Shown piece by piece: positions 19,034 through 28,462 of a stretch of DNA of 64,000 nucleotides. The first letter of the stretch is position 1. Every line of letters starts with the position of its first letter. Made by a program: the position numbers and the translations under genes. Under the pieces are notes generated by a model that worked only from the letters and a program-made list of their open reading frames with translations, ran no database searches and was not told the DNA's origin. The stretch lies in NCBI RefSeq assembly GCF_004348825.1, contig NZ_SMJU01000011.1:121403-185402 (forward strand). Reading direction: 5' to 3'. This DNA is from Arundinibacter roseus (GTDB taxonomy: Bacteria; Bacteroidota; Bacteroidia; Cytophagales; Spirosomataceae).

Positions 19034-21142
19034 ATGAAAAAAATCAAACATATTCTTACCCTCGTACTTGTGGTTCTTACGACCTTTTCGTGTAATGAGG
19101 ACTTTCTGAATCCGGAAATCAAAACTGATATTGATTTGGAAACTTTTGGGGCCACCCCGCAGGAAGGGCAGTTTTTGCTCACGCAGGTATACATCAACAT
19201 GCGAAACGACAACTTCGTTGGCTCAGTGTACTGGGCATGGTTTCCAACTGATTACTCTGTCCCAAACCCAGGCACGACGGGTGCTCGCAGTTTTATTGCC
19301 CGTATGTCTCAGGAGGCTACTGACAGCGAAGCATTTGTTATCTGGACAGCGCAGTACCGGGTCATAGCATCTGCTAATTTGGTGCTGGAAAAAGCCGAAG
19401 CAGGACTGGCACAGCAGGATATTTCTGCTGCTGATCGCGCCGAATGGAACCGTATTGCCGGAGAGGCTTTGTTTGCAAGGGCTTTGTCCTATTTCAATTT
19501 GGTGCGCCTCTACCGGAATGTGCCCATCATAGAGAAGTTCTTCAAGAGTTTTGCTGACATTGATGCCGTTTCCAATGGAACACAAATGAAGGAACAGGAA
19601 ATAAAGGTGTACGACTTCATTGCTGCCGATCTTGGCAAAGCCATTGATGTACTGCCTGTAAATGTTAATCGGGGTCGTTCCAACAAGTACTCGGCACATG
19701 CCCTGTTGGGTAAGGTGTACCTGCAAATGGCCAGTATTGAAAAATTCAGAGACCAAACGGGGGATGGTTCGAGCCATTACACCAAGGCTATTGAGAACCT
19801 TAACGTCGTTATTAACAGCGGGATTTATGATCTGAAAACCTATTTTCCTGATAACTTTATTCGCGCCAGGCAGTATACCGGAGCCAATGAGTTTTTGTTT
19901 ACTCTCGAATTTAACGAAACCGACAAAGGTAATTTTAACATCCTTGGCAATAATTCAGGATTTGTCAATAACTCAGGTGCTTCATCAACGGTATTTTTGG
20001 GAACCCTGAATAGTGCCAATGGCGGGTCGTTTCCAACGGACCACGGTTGGTCGGCATTTGATCTAAACTCACCCGGTGATATTGTACGACGCTTTTGGAC
20101 TTTTGAAGATGGTGAGTTTCGTACCTTCGATGCAAACGGCGACAAACGGCTGGCTAACTCGCTTTCTGATTGCCCCAACGGACAAGGTCCCAACTGTGAG
20201 ATTTTCCTCAAAACCCAGGAACCCTATCAGTTTACACGTCCCTATTGGTTTGAGACCATCGCTGATGTCAATGCGTTCAGAAACAATCCTTCTACGGCTG
20301 ATGTGGTTACTCAGCCAAATGGCCAAACGACATTTAGCCTGATTTGGGGCGGTGGTACACCGGGAGCAACGCCAAACATTAAGTTAGTGAAGTTCCGTCG
20401 GAATCCTGTTTCACAAGCTACCTATACCGACGCCACCTACGATGCCGACTACCCCGTGATGCGCTATGCTGAGGTACTTCTGATGTATGCCGAAGCCGCC
20501 AACGAACTCGGCAACACCACGACCAAACCCGTCGATGGAAAATACTCAGCCATCGAAGCGGCCAATCTGGTCCGGGATCGCGCCCGTAATTTTGTGTATT
20601 ACAGCGATTTGAGCGTTAATAAAACCATTATTGATAACTCGCCATTCAAAGTAACGTATGGTGATGTATATTCCCGGCAGGCCAAGGTGGGTAATAGGCC
20701 CGGTCCGGCACTCACGGCCAATGCGGCAGATACGCTCACGAAGTATTACAACCAGATTTCGGCATTCAGAGGTTTGCGTGAAGTACCTGCTGCACCCGTG
20801 ATTCGTAATTTCAAAGAGTTTCCAGCCACCAGCGGCTTTGTCCCTGATTATCCAAACACCTTTTCACAAACAGAATTAAGAGAAGAACTTCTCGATGAGC
20901 GCTGGCGCGAACTGGCCGGCGAAGCCAATGCCCGCTATTTTGATCTGGCACGTTATGGCCGATTGATTTCGGCGGTACAGTCGGCCATCAATTCGGTGAA
21001 TCCGCTCACCAATCGAGACCTGACGGCTACTCCTTTTGGACAAAACACCTTACGTGTTCCTGACGAAAAATACACCTATTTCCCGATTCCGAAATCGGAA
21101 ATTGACCGAAACCCCAATCTAAATCAAAATCCTGGCTATTGA
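19034..21142 (+). CDS. susD: SusD/RagB-family glycan-binding lipoprotein
   Basis: A surface lipoprotein (lipobox TTFSC, Cys near residue 20) of 702 residues that caps SusC and binds the glycan. Typical features are NEDFLNPEIKTDID after the lipidation site, a TPR-like helical part (GEALFARALSYFNLVRLYRNVPII, HALLGKVYLQMA) and the C-terminal SusD signature ELREELLDERWRELAGEANARYFDLARYG. At 702 residues it is longer than most SusD proteins (about 500-620), with extra sequence in the middle. It follows susC by 43 bp. Confidence 0.97.
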   Translation: MKKIKHILTLVLVVLTTFSCNEDFLNPEIKTDIDLETFGATPQEGQFLLTQVYINMRNDNFVGSVYWAWFPTDYSVPNPGTTGARSFIARMSQEATDSEAFVIWTAQYRVIASANLVLEKAEAGLAQQDISAADRAEWNRIAGEALFARALSYFNLVRLYRNVPIIEKFFKSFADIDAVSNGTQMKEQEIKVYDFIAADLGKAIDVLPVNVNRGRSNKYSAHALLGKVYLQMASIEKFRDQTGDGSSHYTKAIENLNVVINSGIYDLKTYFPDNFIRARQYTGANEFLFTLEFNETDKGNFNILGNNSGFVNNSGASSTVFLGTLNSANGGSFPTDHGWSAFDLNSPGDIVRRFWTFEDGEFRTFDANGDKRLANSLSDCPNGQGPNCEIFLKTQEPYQFTRPYWFETIADVNAFRNNPSTADVVTQPNGQTTFSLIWGGGTPGATPNIKLVKFRRNPVSQATYTDATYDADYPVMRYAEVLLMYAEAANELGNTTTKPVDGKYSAIEAANLVRDRARNFVYYSDLSVNKTIIDNSPFKVTYGDVYSRQAKVGNRPGPALTANAADTLTKYYNQISAFRGLREVPAAPVIRNFKEFPATSGFVPDYPNTFSQTELREELLDERWRELAGEANARYFDLARYGRLISAVQSAINSVNPLTNRDLTATPFGQNTLRVPDEKYTYFPIPKSEIDRNPNLNQNPGY

Positions 21143-21174
21143 CACGTATAGGCTTTTTTTCAAAAACCAAACTG

Positions 21175-22317
21175 ATGAAAAAAATGAAATCATTTAAGAA
21201 CATATGTTTCTTTGCAGTGGCAGGTTTGTTGCTTGCAAGTTGCGAAAATGAAGAACTGGCAGTAGATGTTCCCTTTTCGGTGGATAAAGTAACCACAAAA
21301 GTTGGTGAAACGGTTACTTTCACGGTTGGGGCAGGTGCTAATCTTTCCTCAATCTATACCGGCGATGCAGGTAAAGATTATGATAAAAGCCGTATTAACC
21401 TGGTCGAAATGAAAGGCTTTTCCGAGGACTATCTCCGTAATAATCTGGTAGCCACCCGCCTCCCCGACTTGAAAGAGTACTTTTGGCACGTTCCGGATAG
21501 CCCTACACTGCCCGCTAACATGAGCCTCAGCAAAGGGAATTTGACCATATATGATGGTAAACTGGTGGCCTGGGACGTATCTAATTCGACGAATTCAAAC
21601 TATCTAAGTTTTGAAGTTCCCAACGAACCCATTACCTGGACCATCAAACCGGAAAATGCAGTACTCCCAGCCATGTTAAGATACAACAACGCAACATTAT
21701 CTGGTTTAGGTGCATTGAATACAGTTGCCAATAATGCTGTGAGCTTGTGGATGTCGTTCCCGGATGGATTCACCAAAGATAGTCAGCAGGGCACTTCGAT
21801 GCGTTATGCTGTTCAGTTTGTAATTGATGGCAAAGCTTCGGCTCCGATATATCTTACAGGCACATTCCGGGAGTTGCTGCAAGCCACCAATATCAATCTT
21901 CAGGCAGCCATTGCTGCATGGCTTACTGCCAATCCTACTGCCAACGCCAAAGCAGGAATTGACGAAATCAGAATTACCCTCAATGCAGATAATCCTGCCA
22001 CTACCGATGATGACGGTGATTTGCTTAACTATGTGGGGAAAGTCTATATCCAGGAAATTCGGGTAGGTGCAGGCGATAACATGATTAAGGCGTTTGACAA
22101 GGGCTTTTCCTTTAGCTACATCTACCCCGGCACCACAAGGACCTTTGAATACAAATACACCAAAGCCGGTACCTACAAAGCCACGTTGGTTTCAACCTTT
22201 GTAGGCCGCAAGCAGTATAGCGGCGACGGTTATCAAACGAACCGGCCTGAGGAAATTTCGGCAAGTGAATACCCTCTTGAACGGAGGATCAAAAGCGTTC
22301 AAATTGTGGTGGAATAA
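21175..22317 (+). CDS. Surface glycan-binding-type lipoprotein (DUF5017-like)
   Basis: The third gene of the susCD unit. ATG 21175 (MKKMKSFKNICFF...) is preferred over the upstream frame start at 21139 because it gives a lipoprotein signal with lipobox LLLASC. The mature protein starts with an Ig-like segment (VDKVTTKVGETVTFTVGAGANLSSIYTGD) that resembles DUF5017-type SusE-position proteins, followed by a galactose-binding-like middle part. By position it is a surface glycan-binding protein handing substrate to SusCD. Family membership is by pattern only. Confidence 0.7.
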   Translation: MKKMKSFKNICFFAVAGLLLASCENEELAVDVPFSVDKVTTKVGETVTFTVGAGANLSSIYTGDAGKDYDKSRINLVEMKGFSEDYLRNNLVATRLPDLKEYFWHVPDSPTLPANMSLSKGNLTIYDGKLVAWDVSNSTNSNYLSFEVPNEPITWTIKPENAVLPAMLRYNNATLSGLGALNTVANNAVSLWMSFPDGFTKDSQQGTSMRYAVQFVIDGKASAPIYLTGTFRELLQATNINLQAAIAAWLTANPTANAKAGIDEIRITLNADNPATTDDDGDLLNYVGKVYIQEIRVGAGDNMIKAFDKGFSFSYIYPGTTRTFEYKYTKAGTYKATLVSTFVGRKQYSGDGYQTNRPEEISASEYPLERRIKSVQIVVE

Positions 22318-22341
22318 GAGATTTTTTGTGAAAAAGAAATT

Positions 22342-22365
22342 AGGGCTGGTCAGAAAACCAGCCCT
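22342..22365 (+). terminator. Stem-loop after the susCD unit
   Basis: Arms of nine perfectly paired bases (22342-22350 and 22357-22365) enclose a six-base loop and are followed by a short T-rich stretch. It sits 24 bp after the lipoprotein stop and 31 bp before the next start, so it may end or attenuate the susCD transcript. Confidence 0.6.
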
Positions 22366-22396
22366 TTCTACCATATTCTCCTATATTTTCTAATCC

Positions 22397-23575
22397 ATGA
22401 AAAAAATAATGGTTTTCCTTTTCTCACTCTCACTATTCCTGGCTTGCCAAACCGCAGAAAACAACACCCCTTCGGCTCTTACTTCTACTATTCAGACCAT
22501 CAATGATACCGATTTGATAGAACTTAAACTACCCAAAGGCGTTAAAAAACAGCAGGTTAGGTGGGATAAAATCTCAAACACGGTCAGCTTTATCGCCAAT
22601 ACGCAGTTTAGCGATATGCCCAACGCTGACCTTGATAAAGAGGGCTTTTACTGGTCTGTTCCTGCGGCCATCAAAACCGTGGTAATTGAAAAAAACGTCA
22701 GAATCACGGGTGGTTTCAGAGGCATGGGCAACTTGGCGATTGAGGGAAAAGACCGAGCCACGAGCGAAATCTTTGGCACCAACACCAAAGGTTGGTCGCT
22801 GGGACCCGATGGCAAAACGGACCCCAACACTTCCTGCCAGAACGGTGCAAAGGGTGATGACATCGTTCACGACTGTGAAAAGTGGAAATACGGTGCGGTG
22901 AGCTCATCTGCACCCAACACCACTACCCTGCTTATCAAGAATTTGACCATTACCAATGCCCGTAGTTATGCCATCACGAGTTTCAGTACCAAAATCATCA
23001 TGGACGGCGTACACGTACGAATCACGCGGCCCCTACCCGACTACCACAGCAACTCTGACGGCATCAGTGCAGGGGCGGGTTCGATAGTCAAAAACTCAAA
23101 ATTTGATTGCTGGGACGACGCCATTAAATTGTATCGTGATTTGACCGTTGAAAATGTAACCATCGTGCATAATTCCAACGGAGCTCCGTTTCAGTTAGGT
23201 TGGGGCAACGACAATAACGTCACCAATCACTCTCTCAAAAACATTTTGATTGAAGTCAAAAACCAAAGCTATACCAATTTGGCCTTGTTTTCAGCTTCGC
23301 TTACTTCTGGAAAAGTAACGCGAAATGTAACGATTGATGGCTTGAAAGTTCAGTACGAATCCACCCAAAAAGTGCGAGGAACTGACCCCTTGCCCCTTTT
23401 CCTGATGAAATCACCCGACGCCGTGATGAATCTCAATGCCCAAAACGTAAGTATGTCTGCCCCAATCGGACTTGGCGGAACTGGAAAAGTAAATCTGAAT
23501 ATTTGTGGTAGTACCGAAATCAGCAATCAATATTCTTGCGGCAACGTGAGCAATGTCAATGGGTGTGGATGGTAA
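22397..23575 (+). CDS. GH28/GH49-like parallel beta-helix lipoprotein (third paralogue)
   Basis: A 392-residue lipoprotein (lipobox LFLAC, Cys near residue 17), so probably held on the cell surface, unlike its two soluble paralogues. The beta-helix shows GKDRATSEIFG, SNSDGISAGAGSIVKNSKF, DCWDDAIKLYRD and SNGAPFQLGWGN; the DD pair matches the catalytic pair of the paralogues. It is shorter because it lacks the N-terminal beta-sandwich. A surface location would fit the first cut in the polymer before import. Confidence 0.75.
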   Translation: MKKIMVFLFSLSLFLACQTAENNTPSALTSTIQTINDTDLIELKLPKGVKKQQVRWDKISNTVSFIANTQFSDMPNADLDKEGFYWSVPAAIKTVVIEKNVRITGGFRGMGNLAIEGKDRATSEIFGTNTKGWSLGPDGKTDPNTSCQNGAKGDDIVHDCEKWKYGAVSSSAPNTTTLLIKNLTITNARSYAITSFSTKIIMDGVHVRITRPLPDYHSNSDGISAGAGSIVKNSKFDCWDDAIKLYRDLTVENVTIVHNSNGAPFQLGWGNDNNVTNHSLKNILIEVKNQSYTNLALFSASLTSGKVTRNVTIDGLKVQYESTQKVRGTDPLPLFLMKSPDAVMNLNAQNVSMSAPIGLGGTGKVNLNICGSTEISNQYSCGNVSNVNGCGW

Positions 23576-23588
23576 CAAAAAAAAATTT

Positions 23589-25418
23589 ATGATGAAAAAT
23601 TATTTACTAGTTGTTCTGATTTTTACGAACTGGTTTGATGCAGGTTTGGGTTTTGGTCAACACAATCTCAGCACGCCCTGGACGGATAAAATTGACAAAA
23701 ATAATGTCCTGGGTGAGTACCCACGCCCCATGATGGTTCGTGAAAAATGGCAAAATCTCAACGGTACCTGGGAGTTTCAGCAGACCAAAGAATCTGACGA
23801 AGTTCCTTTCAAAAAATCATTGAAAGACAAAATCCTTGTTCCCTTTGCCTGGGAATCGCAACTTTCGGGAATCCAAAAGCAATTTGACTCCAATAGGGCC
23901 TGGTATCGCCGAAATTTTTCTGTTTCAAACGATTGGAAAGGCCAAAGAACTCTTCTGCATTTTGGGGCGGTAGACTGGCAGGCTACTGTATATATCAACG
24001 GTCGCTGTGTAGGCATACATAAAGGTGGATATGATGCTTTTTCGTATGATATAACCCCCTTTCTTAACGAAGAAGGCGACAATGAGCTGATTGTAAATGT
24101 TTTTGACCCGACCGATGAGGCAGCTATCGCCTATGGAAAACAAAATCGCAGCCGTTTTTCGGACCCTCAAAAATATGCCTATACACCTTGTTCGGGCATT
24201 TGGCAGACCGTTTGGCTCGAACCTGTACCCAAAATTTCTATTAAAGACTTCCACATAACACCAGATATAGATGCCGAAAAAATAACAATTTTGGTCAATC
24301 CAGAGGGGAAAGTAACGAATAAAATGAAAGTAGAAGTGGTGGCTTTTGAGGGCACAAAAGAAATCAGCAAAACCACCGGAGAATTCAATCAGCCATTTGA
24401 GTTAGAAATTCCTGAACCCAGGTTGTGGTCGCCATCGAATCCGTTTTTGTACGATCTCAAAATAAGCATCAAAGATAGTTTAACTGTCATTGACGAAGTG
24501 ACGGGCTATTTTGGCATGAGAAAAATTTCACTAAAACAGGAAAAAGGCACACAACGATTGGCTTTAAACAATCATTTTTTGTTCCAGTTCGGCCCTCTCG
24601 ACCAGGGTTACTGGCCCGACGGCATCTACACAGCCCCCACCGACGAAGCCCTCAAATGGGACATTGAACAGACAAAAGCCTGGGGTTTCAACATGATTCG
24701 TAAGCATATCAAGGTTGAGCCGCAACGTTGGTATTATTGGTGTGATAAACTCGGAATTTTAGTTTGGCAGGATATGCCCAGTACTTTCAAAAAGCGCACA
24801 GAAGAAGACAAAATTCAGTTTGAATCAGAACTTCAAACCATGATAAAACAGCATTGGAACCATCCGAGTATTGTCAATTGGGTAGTTTTTAATGAGCATT
24901 GGGGGGTGTATGATGTTGAGAGAATTACGCCAAATGTCATGGCTCTCGACCCCTCTCGCCTGGTAACAGGCAATAGCGGCATTGATGCCGGGCGTCCCAA
25001 TCTTGATTTTGAGGTAGGGCATATCAAAGACAACCACAGTTATCGTCCGCCGTCGTTGCCGTTGGTAAGTAACCGCCGTGCTACGGTCAATGGTGAGTAC
25101 GGAGCAATCGGCTATTTAGCCGAAGGACACGTTTGGGACGCTGATGGCCCCTGGGTTCATTACAACTACAAAGGCAAAGAAGATGCAACGGCTGAGTATG
25201 AGAAGTTTATCAAAATGATTACCGAAAAATTCCTGCAAGGCGGGCTATCCGGGGCTGTCTATACGCAATGGACCGACGTAGAAAACGAAATGAATGGGCT
25301 GTATACCTACGACCGTAAATTAGAGAAATTAGACAAAGAGAGAGTCAGAAAAGCCAATATCAGCACCTGGATGGTAGATAAACTTACGGGCAAACCTGTG
25401 GTTGGGGTAAATGAGTAG
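23589..25418 (+). CDS. Glycoside hydrolase family 2 protein
   Basis: About 609 residues. ATG 23589 starts a signal peptide (MMKNYLLVVLIFTNWF...); the earlier in-frame start at 23553 lies in the previous gene. Order: sugar-binding jelly-roll domain (WQNLNGTWEFQ, WYRRNFSV, HFGAVDWQATVYINGRCVG), Ig-like domain (PRLWSPSNPFLYDL), and TIM barrel with the acid/base Glu in VVFNEHWG (about residue 435) and a likely nucleophile Glu in VNGEYGAIG (about 502). GH2 enzymes cleave beta-galactosides, beta-glucuronides, beta-mannosides or alpha-L-arabinopyranosides; which applies here cannot be told by eye. Confidence 0.9.
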   Translation: MMKNYLLVVLIFTNWFDAGLGFGQHNLSTPWTDKIDKNNVLGEYPRPMMVREKWQNLNGTWEFQQTKESDEVPFKKSLKDKILVPFAWESQLSGIQKQFDSNRAWYRRNFSVSNDWKGQRTLLHFGAVDWQATVYINGRCVGIHKGGYDAFSYDITPFLNEEGDNELIVNVFDPTDEAAIAYGKQNRSRFSDPQKYAYTPCSGIWQTVWLEPVPKISIKDFHITPDIDAEKITILVNPEGKVTNKMKVEVVAFEGTKEISKTTGEFNQPFELEIPEPRLWSPSNPFLYDLKISIKDSLTVIDEVTGYFGMRKISLKQEKGTQRLALNNHFLFQFGPLDQGYWPDGIYTAPTDEALKWDIEQTKAWGFNMIRKHIKVEPQRWYYWCDKLGILVWQDMPSTFKKRTEEDKIQFESELQTMIKQHWNHPSIVNWVVFNEHWGVYDVERITPNVMALDPSRLVTGNSGIDAGRPNLDFEVGHIKDNHSYRPPSLPLVSNRRATVNGEYGAIGYLAEGHVWDADGPWVHYNYKGKEDATAEYEKFIKMITEKFLQGGLSGAVYTQWTDVENEMNGLYTYDRKLEKLDKERVRKANISTWMVDKLTGKPVVGVNE

Positions 25419-25479
25419 TATTACTATTTGCACTAAAACAATGCAAATAGTAATACTATATGCATCATTTTAGTGCAAA
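25416..25479 (+). terminator. 17-bp perfect stem-loop with a competing 12-bp inverted repeat
   Basis: Stem A pairs 25416-25432 with 25442-25458 (17 bp, no mismatch) and includes the GH2 stop codon. Stem B pairs 25427-25438 (within stem A and its loop) with 25468-25479 over 12 bp. The two cannot form together. It separates the + strand GH2 gene from the convergent - strand arabinose operon, so bidirectional termination is the simplest role. The stretch 25480-25672 contains only a 60-codon frame without recognisable features. Confidence 0.6.
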
Positions 25480-25672
25480 ATTACAATTTGACTTTGTCTT
25501 ATTGGAAAAACAAACGGCCTCCTGCACCACAATATTCCTTAAAAGATCGTCGCCAGAACTTTAAAAAGGTAGGGTTTGAAGCGTACATTTCACAAAATAT
25601 TGTAGAGATAACTACAAGCGATTCCCCTGGGAAATTGGTTCTTTCAGGTTTGTAATGCTACTTTTTTCGGTT

Positions 25673-26089
25673 TCAGCCAGGCCCTCCGGTAGCCAAATCC
25701 GATGAGGGAATGCCGCCTTGGAGAGTAGCAAAGGGTTGGTAGATATAGTCATCTGCATCGTAATAACTGTTTGAGATACACATCAATATACAATCCTCTG
25801 AAAAATCGAACATCTCTCTCCAATCATCTGGTGGTATCAGTAATCCCTGCTGCTTACTTCTCAACAAATATGTAAACTCCGTGCTACCGGAATTTACATG
25901 TATCTTACAACTCCCTATCATACAAATCAACAAATGAGTTGTCTTTTTATGACGATGCCCTCCTCTTTTTTTAAGGGGTTTACCTTCAATGAAAAAAATC
26001 CGCCGGATGGTTTCGGGTAGAATATTTTCCACTACGGCCAGATTTCCGCTATCATCTGTAAAGACGGGAAGGTTTATCAAATTTGCCAT
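25673..26089 (-). CDS. FdtA/QdtA-like cupin (WxcM-like sugar isomerase family)
   Basis: About 138 residues. The start at 26089 (MANLINLPVFTDDSGNLAVV) matches the family N-terminus, and the 30 upstream codons of the longer frame overlap the symporter gene. Family motifs are RRIFFI, KKRGGHRHKKTTHLLICMIGSC (cupin metal/His region), DDWREMFDFSEDCILMCIS and YYDADDYI. Relatives are dTDP-4-keto-6-deoxyglucose 3,4-ketoisomerases or sugar-nucleotide acyltransferase partners. It sits 5 bp after the symporter stop as the last gene of an arabinose operon, where such a protein has no known role, and it has a short extra C-terminal tail. Confidence 0.8.
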   Translation of the reverse strand: MANLINLPVFTDDSGNLAVVENILPETIRRIFFIEGKPLKKRGGHRHKKTTHLLICMIGSCKIHVNSGSTEFTYLLRSKQQGLLIPPDDWREMFDFSEDCILMCISNSYYDADDYIYQPFATLQGGIPSSDLATGGPG

Positions 26090-26094
26090 ATATT

Positions 26095-27750
26095 CTACCA
26101 AAAAATCCAGTAAATGATACAAAATAGAGCAATGATGGCTACTGTGCCAAACCGAAAGGTAGGCGTAACTTTGAACCATTCTTTATCCACCTTAAAGGCG
26201 TTCACCTGGTCTTTGCCTTTGGATTGAATCAGGCTAATGGTAATATGCACGAGTGAACAAATCCAGAATACAACCCCCATACGATTTAAGAACGGGAAAT
26301 CGGGGTATTGCCTGGCAATTAAAGCCGACAACGCCACACTTAATACCGCTGCCGTCAGGGCACCATTGGCGGTAGCTTTTTTCCAGAAAAAACCAAGCAA
26401 GAAAATACTCAAAATACCGGGTGAGATATAACCGGTATAAACTTGAATATACTCAAAGGCCTGTCCAAAATTGGCTAACAATGGACTGATTACCAGCGCA
26501 ATAGAAAATGAAACTACAATCGCTACACGACCGGTCCAAATGGTTTGTTTTTCGGAAAGATCAGGGTTGAAATATTTGGTATGAATATCGAGCATATAAA
26601 TCGTAGAGATGCTGTTGGCTTTTCCTGCCAAACTCGCCACAATGGCTGCAGTCAAAGCTGCAAATGCTAATCCCTTTAAGCCCACGGGAAGCAGGTTAAG
26701 TAGTACAGGGTAGGCGTTGTCTGGTTTTACCACCCCGTTGGAAGTAATTCCATTGACAATGCTTGCATCGGCATTTTCCTGAAACAATACGTAAGCCGCC
26801 AAACCTGGCAACACTACAATAAAAGGCATAAGCATCTTCATGAAAGCGGCAAAGAGGACCCCGTTGCGAGCGGTGTGGATGTCAGCACCCAACGCCCGCT
26901 GGGTCATGTACTGATTGCAGCCAAAGTAGTTAAGATTATTGACCCACTGCCCTCCAATGATAAACATCATAACGCCCGGCAATTGATTGTAGGCGTCAAT
27001 AAAACCACCTTTGCCATCGTGTACCAGGTACTCTCCGGGTTCAAAAATCATATGCAGGTGACTGTCGGCTTTCTGACGGATCAGGGATAATCCTTCCAGA
27101 ATTCCTGACCCTGTACCAACTTTGACTGACAATAGATCCAGCGCTAAGTACGTAGTGGCCAGCCCGCCCAATACCAAACAAACCACCTGAATCACATCGG
27201 TATATCCAATCACTTTCATACCTCCAAGCGTGATAATGACCGCAAATACGGTCAGAAAAATGGCGCAGGGCATAAAACTGAATCCGGTCATTTTTTCAAG
27301 GCTCAGTCCCCCCAAATAGATAATCGAAGTAAGGTTGACAAAAATGTACAGAAACAACCAAAACACCGCCATAATGGTAGCCAAACGATTGTCATAGCGC
27401 TTAGCCAAAAACTGTGGCATGGTGTAAATCTTATTATTGAGGTACATCGGTAAAAAATACACCGCCACAATCAGCAGCGACACCGCACCCAGTAATTCAT
27501 AAACAGAAATCGCCAATCCAAGCTGAAAAGCTTGTCCACTCATCCCGATAAACTGCTCGGCAGAGATATTGGAGGCGATAATGGAAGCGCCAATAGCCCA
27601 CCAGGTCAGGGAGCCTTCGGCAAGAAAAAAATCCTTGCTATCTGCCGATTTCTTGCCTTTGTTTTTATAAATCCAGTAACCATAACTGGAAACAATGACG
27701 AAGTAAATAAAGAAAATAACGTAGTCAAGGGTTTCGAGGCCAAGTTTCAT
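26095..27750 (-). CDS. Sodium/solute symporter (SSS family), probable L-arabinose transporter
   Basis: A 551-residue inner-membrane protein with about 14 predicted helices of the SGLT type. Motifs: DYVIFFIYFVIVSSYGYWIY (helix 1), AEGSLTWWAIGASIIASNISAEQFIGMSG (substrate/sodium-site region), KANSISTIYMLDIHTKYF and GRVAIVVSF. It lies after the transaldolase gene (24 bp) in the ara operon, so L-arabinose is the most likely substrate, imported with Na+. Substrate assignment is by context. Confidence 0.9.
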   Translation of the reverse strand: MKLGLETLDYVIFFIYFVIVSSYGYWIYKNKGKKSADSKDFFLAEGSLTWWAIGASIIASNISAEQFIGMSGQAFQLGLAISVYELLGAVSLLIVAVYFLPMYLNNKIYTMPQFLAKRYDNRLATIMAVFWLFLYIFVNLTSIIYLGGLSLEKMTGFSFMPCAIFLTVFAVIITLGGMKVIGYTDVIQVVCLVLGGLATTYLALDLLSVKVGTGSGILEGLSLIRQKADSHLHMIFEPGEYLVHDGKGGFIDAYNQLPGVMMFIIGGQWVNNLNYFGCNQYMTQRALGADIHTARNGVLFAAFMKMLMPFIVVLPGLAAYVLFQENADASIVNGITSNGVVKPDNAYPVLLNLLPVGLKGLAFAALTAAIVASLAGKANSISTIYMLDIHTKYFNPDLSEKQTIWTGRVAIVVSFSIALVISPLLANFGQAFEYIQVYTGYISPGILSIFLLGFFWKKATANGALTAAVLSVALSALIARQYPDFPFLNRMGVVFWICSLVHITISLIQSKGKDQVNAFKVDKEWFKVTPTFRFGTVAIIALFCIIYWIFW

Positions 27751-27774
27751 GCCAGTAGTTAGGTTTAGGATGGC

Positions 27775-28431
27775 TTATCCGTTTACTTTTTTGTAGTCTG
27801 CCAAAAATTTTTCCAGGCCAATGTCCGTCAGGGGGTGTTTCAATAATGCTTTAATAGCACTCAGTGGACCTGTCATCACGTCTGCGCCGATTTCGGCACA
27901 TTTGATGATATGAATGGAGTGGCGGACGGAAGCGGCCAGAATTTGGGTTTCAAAACCGTAGTTATCAAAAATCGTCCGAATTTGCTGAATCAAGTCTGTA
28001 CCGTCCACCGATACATCATCCAGGCGACCAATGAAAGGAGAAACGTAAGTAGCGCCGGCTTTGGCCGCCAGGAGTGCTTGACCCGCCGAAAAAATCAACG
28101 TACAGTTCGTTTTGATTCCTTTATCTGAGAAATAGCGAATCGCTTTGATACCCTCCTCAATCATGGGAACTTTAACCACAATATTTGGATGCAAATCGGC
28201 CAGTATTTCACCTTCCCGAATCATATTTTCAAAATCCGTTGCGATGACTTCGGCAGAAATGGGACCATCCACAATTTCACAAATAGCCTTGTAATGATTG
28301 AGAATATTTTCATTACCCGAAATCCCTTCCTTGGCCATGAGTGATGGATTGGTCGTTACACCATCCAGGACCCCAAGGCTATTTGCTTCTGCAATATCGG
28401 CCAGGTTGGCCGTGTCAATAAAAAACTTCAT
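27775..28431 (-). CDS. tal: Transaldolase (MipB/TalC-like, 218 residues)
   Basis: Short transaldolase/fructose-6-phosphate-aldolase type. It starts [38 protein letters not shown] (Schiff-base Lys), [20 protein letters not shown] and [11 protein letters not shown] are all present. Phe in TLIFS, rather than Tyr, at the position separating the subgroups leans toward transaldolase activity. It moves three-carbon units in the non-oxidative pentose phosphate pathway, which receives D-xylulose 5-phosphate made by AraB, AraA and AraD upstream. It starts 32 bp after araD. Confidence 0.92.
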   Translation of the reverse strand: MKFFIDTANLADIAEANSLGVLDGVTTNPSLMAKEGISGNENILNHYKAICEIVDGPISAEVIATDFENMIREGEILADLHPNIVVKVPMIEEGIKAIRYFSDKGIKTNCTLIFSAGQALLAAKAGATYVSPFIGRLDDVSVDGTDLIQQIRTIFDNYGFETQILAASVRHSIHIIKCAEIGADVMTGPLSAIKALLKHPLTDIGLEKFLADYKKVNG

Positions 28432-28462
28432 AACTAATGTGTTAATCTGGGTGAGTCATTTT

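Noticed and set aside
25473..25655. 60-codon frame between GH2 and the cupin gene
   Set aside because: It starts with GTG inside a hairpin arm and shows no recognisable motif.
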